NCBI GenBank assembly: GCA_014382465.1
Contig: JACNJP010000470.1
Span: 1 to 7,737 of the forward strand
DNA length: 7,737 nucleotides
From: Planctomycetota bacterium
Lineage (GTDB): Bacteria > Planctomycetota > UBA1135
Direction of reading: 5' to 3'
The notes beneath the pieces were generated by a model. It saw nothing but the letters and a program-made list of their open reading frames with translations, was not told the DNA's origin and did not search any database. Position 1 is the stretch's first letter. Each line of letters begins with the position of its first letter. The translations under genes and the position numbers were made by a program. Positions 1 through 5,373 of this stretch are shown here, piece after piece.

Positions 1-742
1 GGACGGAAGGGTGGTGGTGGTCACCGGCGCCAGCCGCGGCATCGGCGCCGGGCTGGCGACCGATTTCGCCGCCCGCGGCATCCGGCTCGGCCTGTGCTCG
101 CGATCGCAACCGGTTCTGCCGGAAGGAGAAAGCGTGGTTTCAAGATGTCTCGACGTGGGGCACGTGGAGGCGCTCCAGGGCTTCGCCGAGGCGGTCGCCG
201 CGAAGTTCGGGCGCATCGACCTGTGGATCAACAACGCCGGCGTGCTCGACCCGGTGGTGCCGGTGCGCGAGCTCAGCGGCGCGGCCCTCGAGGCTCACCT
301 GCGCGTCAATCTGACCGGCGTGCTCTACGGCACCCAGGCCTTCTTGCACCACCTCGGGACCCGCCGGGCCGGGCCGGATGACCCCGGCGTGCTGATCAAC
401 ATCAGCTCCGGCGCCGCCTGGAGCGGCTACGCCGGCTGGGGGGCCTACTGCGCCGGCAAGGCGGCCCTCGACCGCCTGACCGAGACCGTGCAGCTCGAGG
501 AGGCCGGGCGCGGCCTGCGCGCCTACGCCGTGGCGCCGGGGGTGGTGGACACCGCCATGCAGGAGCGCATCCGCGGCTGCGACCGCGAGGTCTTCCCCAT
601 GCTGGACAAGTTCCTGGAGCTGAAGCGAGACGAATCCTTCAACACAACTGGTTTCGTCGCAAGGCACTTGTTGGAGATTGCTTTCGATCCGGAGGCTCGG
701 CCGGGCGAGGTGGTGGTCCGCCTGCCGGCGGAGAAGGGGTGA
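1..742 (+). CDS. Short-chain dehydrogenase/reductase (SDR), 5' end outside window
   Basis: NAD(P)-dependent oxidoreductase of the classical SDR family, probably cytoplasmic; the substrate cannot be told from sequence. The frame is open from base 2, and the residues before the cofactor loop read DGRVVVVTGASRGIG. The GTG at 11 is therefore unlikely to be the true start: it sits directly after a purine run with no proper spacing, and only a few N-terminal residues are probably missing. Counting from that GTG, the Rossmann glycine motif TGASRGIG is at 5-12, NNAG at 74-77, the catalytic serine in ISSGAA at 132-133, YCAGK (Tyr146, Lys150) as the YxxxK catalytic pair, and the APG turn after strand 6 near 175-177. 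Length (~245 residues) is normal for the family. The last 40 codons include a patch of lower G+C with codons such as ACA, TTG and ATT, unlike the rest of the gene. A sepiapterin-reductase-like or sugar/fatty-acid reductase role is possible but unsupported. Confidence 0.93.
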   Translation, partial: DGRVVVVTGASRGIGAGLATDFAARGIRLGLCSRSQPVLPEGESVVSRCLDVGHVEALQGFAEAVAAKFGRIDLWINNAGVLDPVVPVRELSGAALEAHLRVNLTGVLYGTQAFLHHLGTRRAGPDDPGVLINISSGAAWSGYAGWGAYCAGKAALDRLTETVQLEEAGRGLRAYAVAPGVVDTAMQERIRGCDREVFPMLDKFLELKRDESFNTTGFVARHLLEIAFDPEARPGEVVVRLPAEKG

Positions 743-824
743 TCGAGTGACTAGAATTGGCGGAACTCGGGCCGGAAAACCACGGTCTCCATCCCATCCC
801 CTTCCCCCAACCAATCTCCTCTTC

Positions 825-828
825 GGAG
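825..828 (+). promoter_or_regulatory. Ribosome binding site of the metzincin gene
   Basis: GGAG lies seven bases before the ATG at 836, a good Shine-Dalgarno position. It fixes the start of the secreted protease gene, whose first codons then encode a plausible signal peptide. The rest of the 743-824 gap is pyrimidine-rich (runs of CCC and CTTCCCCC) and holds no promoter I can defend. Confidence 0.7.
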
Positions 829-835
829 TGACCGA

Positions 836-1657
836 ATGAAGCAAGTTGTACTTCTCGGCGTCCTGGCCGCCACCGGCCTTGCGTTCGCCCCCCTCACCAC
901 CTCTGGCCCCTACATCGATTCCCAAGGCCGGGCCTGGAGCCAGCTCCCCAATCTCGGCGACTACGCCAGCGCCGCCGACTTCGACCTCGAGTTCGCCCAC
1001 GAGGTCTTCACCACGGTCGACGGCCACCGCTTCCAGATCGACCGCCCGTGGACTCCCGAAGAGGCGGCCGCCAACGCCGCCAACGGCCAGGTCAACCGTG
1101 GCGCCGGCCAGGTGCCCGGCGGCAGCATCCGCGCGGCCGTCTACGGCACCCACCCGGTCGACGAGGAGTACCGCAGCGCCTTCAACAACAACATCCCGAA
1201 CATCCGGACCCACGTCATCGGCCTGATCAACAGCGCCGACGCGGCGATGAAGGCCAACTGGGGCATCGATCTGGTGCCGCGCAAGGGCTACAAGTGGGAC
1301 TCGAACGACAACGGCGACATCGTCCAGCTCCTCAACGAGGCCTACTCCGAAGGCGGCGGATTGAACGGTCAGGACATGATGATCGCCTTCTCGAACGACT
1401 CGACCCCGGGCGGGGCGATCGGAGTGGCCTATCTCGGCCTGCCGCGGGGCCTGGTCAAGAAGTACGGCAACTCGGAGGCCAACATCACGGAGCACGAGGT
1501 GGGGCACATGTACACGCTGAACCACTGCTGCGACACCAACTGCACCATGCAGGCCTACCTGGACACCGGCGCCTTCCACGGCTTCCACAACTACAGCGAG
1601 AGCTGCAGCGGCCAGAACCACTACTCCCTCATGAACAACCAGAAGAACCGCTACTGA
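836..1657 (+). CDS. Secreted metzincin-type zinc metalloprotease
   Basis: Predicted zinc endopeptidase exported by Sec. Residues 1-18 form a short signal peptide (one Lys, a hydrophobic core, then LAFA). Residues ~20-95 may be a propeptide or linker. The catalytic domain runs from about 96 to 273 and shows the usual metzincin order: strand/helix region, a strand DMMIAFSND (180-188), GVAYLG (196-201), then the zinc helix HEVGHMYTLNH with ligands His220, His224, His230 and general base Glu221. CCDTNCTM follows directly, so Cys-x-Met (Cys236, Met238) fits the Met-turn seen in reprolysins (M12B) and archaemetzincins (M54). The tail NYSESCSG resembles the 'FS.CS' stretch of reprolysins. The Gly usually found between the second and third zinc His is replaced by Thr227. 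A good SD (825-828) supports the start. It lies in a block of genes for exported proteins. Metzincin class is confident; the exact family and substrate are unknown. Confidence 0.85.
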   Translation: MKQVVLLGVLAATGLAFAPLTTSGPYIDSQGRAWSQLPNLGDYASAADFDLEFAHEVFTTVDGHRFQIDRPWTPEEAAANAANGQVNRGAGQVPGGSIRAAVYGTHPVDEEYRSAFNNNIPNIRTHVIGLINSADAAMKANWGIDLVPRKGYKWDSNDNGDIVQLLNEAYSEGGGLNGQDMMIAFSNDSTPGGAIGVAYLGLPRGLVKKYGNSEANITEHEVGHMYTLNHCCDTNCTMQAYLDTGAFHGFHNYSESCSGQNHYSLMNNQKNRY

Positions 1658-1689
1658 GCGGTCTTCCGGCCTCTCATCCCCTCGCTCTC

Positions 1690-1711
1690 GGGAGGCGCCG
1701 CGGCGCCTCCC
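1690..1711 (+). terminator. 22-bp perfect palindrome after the metzincin gene, probable terminator
   Basis: The two 11-base halves (GGGAGGCGCCG and its exact complement) form a perfect palindrome able to fold as a 9-bp GC stem with a 4-base loop. It starts 33 bases after the metzincin stop and is followed by GTTTCCATT, a weak T-rich tail. This fits a factor-independent terminator with a poor U tract. The next gene begins only 22 bases after it, so an operator or leader element for that gene is an alternative. Confidence 0.55.
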
Positions 1712-1733
1712 GTTTCCATTAGCCTGTCGCGCC

Positions 1734-2477
1734 ATGGCCTCCTCCGCCCCCCGCTCCGTCCTCGGCCCCTTGCTGGCCTGCCTGCTGGCCGCCTCCTGCG
1801 GCGACGGGGCGGCCGACCCTGGCGCCCCGGAGCTCCTCTGGGAGAGCCCCGACCTGCCGTGGCCGTGGGCCGTGGAGATCGGCGGCCGCGCAGTCGCGGA
1901 CGAGGTGGTGCGCGGTTTCCTGGAAGGAGAATGGGACGACTTCGCCGCGGCCGGGTCGCTGACGGCCGAGGCGGCGATGGAATCGCTGGACGCCTTCTGC
2001 GCCGAGCCCGAGGCGCGCTTCGGCGCCCTGGTGGGCGACGTCCTGCTGCTGTGGGAGGGCGAGCGGCGCTTTCCGGCGCTCGGAATGGTGGAGCTGGACG
2101 AGTTCCGCCGCCGGATGGAGGCGGCCACCGGCGGCGCCATGGAGGCCCTGCGCCGGCGGCTCGGCGAGGATGGCCTGCAGCGCCACGTCGAGCGCCGCTT
2201 CCGCCTGGAGCGCACCCTCGACGCCCTCGCCGGCGAGCTCGGCGAGCCGACCGAGGCCGAGCTGATGGCGGACTACCACCGGGCGGTGGAGGGGATCGAG
2301 GTGGCCGAGGGCGCGGCCGGGCCGACCTTCGAGCAGTGGGAGCCGCGGCTGAGGGCGTCCTGGAGGAAGGAGCGCTGGTACCAGGCCGGCCGCGACTGGA
2401 TCGCCGCGGCGCGGCGCGGCGTCGCCGCCGAGGTGACCCGTCCCGACGGGCGTATCCTCGTGGTCCCCGCGCCCTGA
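1734..2477 (+). CDS. Lipoprotein with SurA-like N-terminal domain, no PPIase domain
   Basis: Predicted lipid-anchored periplasmic protein. Residues 1-22 form a lipoprotein signal ending in the lipobox LAASC, with Cys22 as the acylated residue; Gly, not Asp, follows, so outer-membrane sorting is likely. After a Pro-rich linker (27-45), residues ~46-190 follow the pattern of the SurA/PpiC N-terminal chaperone fold. VEIGGRAVADEVV (47-59) matches the 'V-G--I----' opening. The helical stretch RFGALVGDVLLLWEGERR (95-112) resembles 'L---LL--EA---G', and further helices are spread over 120-185. The C-terminal piece (199-236, with FEQWEPRLRASW and an 'AARRGVAAEV' end) resembles the closing helix and strand of that fold. 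No parvulin domain sits between them, so it would act as a holdase/chaperone rather than an isomerase. No clear SD precedes the ATG. It lies 37 bp before the S46 peptidase gene, probably in one operon. SurA similarity is inferred from pattern only. Confidence 0.75.
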   Translation: MASSAPRSVLGPLLACLLAASCGDGAADPGAPELLWESPDLPWPWAVEIGGRAVADEVVRGFLEGEWDDFAAAGSLTAEAAMESLDAFCAEPEARFGALVGDVLLLWEGERRFPALGMVELDEFRRRMEAATGGAMEALRRRLGEDGLQRHVERRFRLERTLDALAGELGEPTEAELMADYHRAVEGIEVAEGAAGPTFEQWEPRLRASWRKERWYQAGRDWIAAARRGVAAEVTRPDGRILVVPAP

Positions 2478-2514
2478 CCGCGCCTCCGCCCGGCGGCGCG
2501 CCGCGGACCGAACC

Positions 2515-4614
2515 ATGCGCCGAAGCCGCCGCCTCTTGCTCCTCCTGCCGCTGCTGCTCGCCGGCGGCGCCTTCCTCACCGCCGACGAAGGGCAGTGGCT
2601 CCCCGAGCAGATCCGCGACTTCGACTGGGTCGACCTGGAGAAGCGCGGCCTGGAGCTGAAGGCCGACGAGATCTGGGACGGCGAGCATGGTCTGCTGAGC
2701 GCCGCCGTCAATCTGGGCGGCTGCAGCGCCAGCTTCGTGTCGCCGGAGGGCCTGATCGTTACCAACCACCACTGCGGCTACGGCGCCATCAACGCCCACT
2801 CGACGCCGGAGAACAACCGGCTGGTGGACGGCTTCGCCGCCGCCGACCTCACCGAGGAGCTTCCGGCGCGCGGCATGACGGTGTCGATCGTGCGCGGCTA
2901 CCAGGACGTCACGGCCGAGATGCACGCGGCGATGGAGGCGGCCGGCGGCGACCCGGCGGCGCGCAAGCGGGCGGTCGACGCGCGGCGCCGCGAGCTGGCC
3001 GACGAGGCCAAGGGGCCGGGCCGGGACGCCATCGTCGTGCCGTACTTCGAGGGCCGCGAGTGGCGGCGGATCCTGCGCACGGTGTTCGAGGACGTGCGGC
3101 TGGTCTACGCGCCGCCGGCGGCGATCGGCGAGTACGGCGGCGAGGAGGACAATTGGATGTGGCCGCGGCACACCGGCGACTTCTGCTTCTTCCGCGCCTA
3201 CGCGGCGCCCGACGGCACGCCGGCGAAGTTCGACCCTGACAACGTCCCCTACCGGCCCGGGCGCTGGCTCGAGGTGTCGGAGGAGGGCGTCGGCGAGGGC
3301 GACCTGGTGATGGTGCTCGGCTATCCCGGGCGCACCGAGCGGTACCTGAGCTCGGTCGCGGTCGCAACCCGCGAGGCCTGGTACTACCCGATGCGCGAGC
3401 GGGTGTTCGCGGCGATGATCGACGGCATCCGCGAGTCGGTGGCCGGCGACGAGACCGCCGAGCTGCGCTCGCGCGCGCGGATCAAGGGCCTGTCGAACGG
3501 GCTGAAGAACGCTCAGGGCATGGTCTGGGGGCTGTCTCGCAACAAGGTGGTGGAGCGCAAGCAGGCCGAGGAGGCCGACTTCCGCGCCTGGGTCGCCGCC
3601 GACCGCCGGCGCCAGGAGCGCTACGGCGCGGTCCTCGACGAGCTGCTCGAGCTCGACCGCCGCGAGCTGGTGCGGCAGGAGCGCGACTTCCTGCTCGATA
3701 CGCTGTCGCGCTACTCGGGATTGGCGCGGATGGGGAAGGAGCTGGCCGACCACCTGCGGAGCGACGGCGCTCCGGGGGACGACGGCCTGCTGCGCAAGCT
3801 GCGCTCCGCCAGCGGTCGGGTCTACGCCGAGTCCGAGGCCAAGCTCTTCGGCGTGGTCTTCGAGGAGCTGTGGGCGATGCCGCCGGGGCAGCGCATGGCG
3901 CTGTGGGACAAGCTGTTCCTGGGCGTCGAGAACCGCGAGCAGGCGGCGCGGGCCGGGCGCAACTTCGTGCGCGACTGCGACCTGCTCGACCCGGAGACCT
4001 GGCCGATGATCGAGCAGCCGGCCGACGACCCGCTGGTCTGGCTGATGGACCGTCTCGAGGCCGACCTCGACGAGCTGGAGGAGTTCCGGACCGCCCAGGC
4101 CGGCGCGCGGATGGACGTCGGCTCCTTGTGGATCCAGGCGCAGGAGGAGTGGCGCGGCGAGCGCTTCTACCCCGACGCCAACTCCACCCTGCGGGTGTCG
4201 GTGGCCTCGGTGAAGGGCTACTCGCCGCGCGACGGCGTGTGGCACACCCCGCGCACCACGGTCCGCGGCCTGCTCGAGAAGCACACCGGCGCGGCCCCCT
4301 TCGACGCGCCAGGACCGCTGCGGACCGCCGGCGCCGGCGCCGGCGAGGTCCCGGTGTGCTTCCTCAGCGACGCCGACACCACCGGCGGCAACAGCGGCAG
4401 CCCGGTGGTCGACGGCAAGGGGCGGCTGGTCGGCCTGAACTTCGACCGCGTCTTCGAGAACGTCTCCGGCGACTTCGGCTGGAACGCCGAGCGCAGCCGC
4501 AACGTCAGCGTCGACATCCGCTACGTCCTGTGGCTGCTGCGCGAGGTCTACCCGTCGCCGCGGCTGCTGGAGGAGATGAAGACGGTGGGGATGGTGTCAG
4601 GCTCGGACGAATAG
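2515..4614 (+). CDS. S46 family dipeptidyl-peptidase, DPP11-like (Asp/Glu-type)
   Basis: Exported serine exopeptidase that removes dipeptides from peptide N-termini, expected in the periplasm. Residues 1-23 are a signal peptide (RRSRR, Leu-rich core, LTA before DEG). The chymotrypsin-like catalytic parts match family S46: GCSASFVSPEGL then TNHHCGYG with catalytic His86 (69-90), HTGDF with Asp222 (219-223), and TGGNSGSP with Ser627 (623-630). A helical insert covers ~285-540, as usual for S46. At 18 residues after the catalytic Ser the sequence is LNFDR (Arg645). In characterised enzymes Arg or Ser at this place (673 in Porphyromonas DPP11) gives Asp/Glu specificity and Gly gives the DPP7 type. 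Length 699 matches the family (~700-720). The natural C-terminus seems to be near EEMKTV; the final GMVSGSDE runs into an intergenic repeat that supplies the stop codon. The SD is weak. The SurA-like lipoprotein gene lies directly upstream. Confidence 0.96.
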   Translation: MRRSRRLLLLLPLLLAGGAFLTADEGQWLPEQIRDFDWVDLEKRGLELKADEIWDGEHGLLSAAVNLGGCSASFVSPEGLIVTNHHCGYGAINAHSTPENNRLVDGFAAADLTEELPARGMTVSIVRGYQDVTAEMHAAMEAAGGDPAARKRAVDARRRELADEAKGPGRDAIVVPYFEGREWRRILRTVFEDVRLVYAPPAAIGEYGGEEDNWMWPRHTGDFCFFRAYAAPDGTPAKFDPDNVPYRPGRWLEVSEEGVGEGDLVMVLGYPGRTERYLSSVAVATREAWYYPMRERVFAAMIDGIRESVAGDETAELRSRARIKGLSNGLKNAQGMVWGLSRNKVVERKQAEEADFRAWVAADRRRQERYGAVLDELLELDRRELVRQERDFLLDTLSRYSGLARMGKELADHLRSDGAPGDDGLLRKLRSASGRVYAESEAKLFGVVFEELWAMPPGQRMALWDKLFLGVENREQAARAGRNFVRDCDLLDPETWPMIEQPADDPLVWLMDRLEADLDELEEFRTAQAGARMDVGSLWIQAQEEWRGERFYPDANSTLRVSVASVKGYSPRDGVWHTPRTTVRGLLEKHTGAAPFDAPGPLRTAGAGAGEVPVCFLSDADTTGGNSGSPVVDGKGRLVGLNFDRVFENVSGDFGWNAERSRNVSVDIRYVLWLLREVYPSPRLLEEMKTVGMVSGSDE
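4327..4344 (+). repeat. Three perfect GCCGGC hexamers inside the S46 gene
   Basis: Three tandem copies of GCCGGC encode Ala-Gly three times (residues 605-610), in a loop just before the VPVCFLSDADTTGGNSG segment. The repeat is in frame, so a gain or loss of a unit would only change loop length. It may simply reflect high G+C content. Confidence 0.6.
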
Positions 4615-4659
4615 TTTCGGGCCGCCGGCGGCCACGACTATCCGTTCGAGCCTGACACC
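4593..4659. repeat. 67-bp inverted-repeat hairpin between convergent genes (GGTGTCAGGCTCG family, copy 1)
   Basis: Two 23-base arms (4593-4615 and 4637-4659) are inverted copies that differ at two positions. On either RNA strand one difference gives a G-U wobble and the other an A-C mismatch. The 21-base loop contains its own perfect 14-base palindrome, GGCCGCCGGCGGCC (4620-4633). The element lies tail to tail between the S46 gene and the CYTH gene, and both stop codons lie inside its arms, so it can work as a bidirectional terminator or 3'-end stabilising hairpin. There is no U tract. A related hairpin lies at 5322-5368, which argues for a dispersed REP-like family rather than a local terminator. 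Confidence 0.9.
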
Positions 4660-5261
4660 CCGACCTCGAACTTGCTCCAGGTGGCGGGGAGCCAGCCGGT
4701 CCGTCGTTGGAGCCGGCGGAGCAGGGTGCGGAGGCCTTCGAGGTCGCCTTGCTTGAGCTCGAGCTCCAAGGTGTTGGCCGACTGGAGGCCGTCGCGGCGG
4801 ATCCACTGGACGCGGTCGCAGCTCAGCTCCACCCAGAGCTGCTCGCCGTCGCTGAGGTCGTAGACCCGGCGCTCCTGGCGGAGCTCGAACAGCTCGGTCA
4901 GCGGCTTCCCCAGGCTGAGTCCCGGCAGCCGGCCGCCGAGCGCCGTCTGGTCGAAAGCCCAGGCCCGATCGGGCGCCCACTCGATCTCCTCCTCGATCTC
5001 CTCGCGGACCGCCAGACCGTCGGCGCCGACCGCCTCGCACGCCTTCAAGGTCAGCACCTGGCGCGTGCCACGGTCGCGCAGCCGCAGGGCCCATCCCGCG
5101 CGGTAGACGTCCAGGTCGAGGGTGTCGAGGTAGTGGTCCACCACCAGGCAGCGCTCGCCCTCGCCGACGAAGTAGCCGAGCTCGGCGATGATCCCGGGCG
5201 CGCGGTCGAGGTCCCGGGGCGAGGGGACGTCGAGCTTGGCTTCGATCTCGGTGGGAGGCAC
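4638..5261 (-). CDS. CYTH-domain protein (triphosphate tunnel metalloenzyme family)
   Basis: Member of the CYTH superfamily (class IV adenylate cyclase, thiamine triphosphatase, inorganic triphosphatase), expected in the cytoplasm and acting on a triphosphate substrate with divalent metal. The signature ExExK is EIEAK at residues 5-9. Other family positions are YLDTLDLDVYRAGWALRLRDRG (44-65, Arg60 and Arg62), the strand LTLKA (70-74, Lys73), the acidic REEIEEEI (86-93), LELELKQGDL (165-174, Lys170) and SKFEVG (196-201). At 207 residues it is a single CYTH domain without a CHAD domain. The start is GTG at 5261, chosen because it is the only usual start codon that keeps the ExExK strand near the N-terminus; no clear SD precedes it. 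The last residues, VSGSNG, and the stop codon are encoded by the intergenic repeat. Which of the three activities it has cannot be decided here; simple triphosphatase seems likeliest. Confidence 0.93.
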   Translation of the reverse strand: MPPTEIEAKLDVPSPRDLDRAPGIIAELGYFVGEGERCLVVDHYLDTLDLDVYRAGWALRLRDRGTRQVLTLKACEAVGADGLAVREEIEEEIEWAPDRAWAFDQTALGGRLPGLSLGKPLTELFELRQERRVYDLSDGEQLWVELSCDRVQWIRRDGLQSANTLELELKQGDLEGLRTLLRRLQRRTGWLPATWSKFEVGVSGSNG

Positions 5262-5321
5262 GGCGGAGGGGGCCCTGGTCCGGAGCCGAGCCAGGGTCGT
5301 CCCAGGGGCTCGCTCGCGGCC
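5262..5321 (-). other. Gap upstream of the CYTH gene, no clear signal
   Basis: These 60 G+C-rich bases between the second hairpin repeat and the CYTH start show no convincing promoter or ribosome binding site. Codons in frame with the CYTH gene stay open through the gap but offer no ATG. Read-through from sdhB past the hairpin, or a promoter not recognisable by eye, would be needed to express CYTH. Confidence 0.4.
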
Positions 5322-5368
5322 GGCGTCAGGTCGGGCCCGGGCGAAAGTATTCGTCCGAGCCTGACACC
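5322..5368 (-). repeat. 47-bp hairpin repeat after sdhB (GGTGTCAGGCTCG family, copy 2)
   Basis: Read on the minus strand, bases 5368 to 5342 match 26 of 27 bases of the plus-strand arm and loop start at 4593-4619 (the head is GGTGTCAGGCTCGGACGAAT, then TA, one difference, and TTTCG). The opposite arm is the degenerate GGCGTCAGGTCGGG at 5322-5335 on the plus strand. It pairs with the head through about 13-14 pairs with one bulge, and in minus-strand RNA the one difference becomes a U-G wobble. The element begins five bases after the sdhB stop codon, so it probably marks the 3' end of the sdh transcript. Compared with copy 1 it lacks about 20 bases, mostly from the far arm and loop. Confidence 0.85.
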
Positions 5369-5373
5369 TTCTT

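Noticed and set aside
752..757. TAGAAT as a possible -10 box before the metzincin gene
   Set aside because: Five of six bases fit the consensus, but no -35 box lies at the right distance and the consensus may not apply to this organism.
140..2215. Minus-strand open frame (691 codons) across the SDR, metzincin and lipoprotein genes
   Set aside because: It spans three genes and two gaps on the other strand, has a biased composition and shows no domain.
2493..2504. GCGGCGCGCCGC palindrome before the S46 gene
   Set aside because: It is only 12 bases of pure G/C in a G+C-rich gap, so it is easily expected by chance. It might hinder ribosome access but nothing else supports that.
1651..4284. Long minus-strand open frame (877 codons) opposite the lipoprotein and S46 genes
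   Set aside because: It is a mirror of the codon pattern of the real genes in high-G+C DNA. Its translation is low-complexity (Arg, Pro, Ala, His) with no family motif, while the plus strand has complete catalytic motifs.
4593..5368. Integron-type attC sites around the CYTH gene
   Set aside because: The hairpins lack the paired core and inverse-core (GTTRRRY-type) sites expected of attC, and no integrase is in the window.
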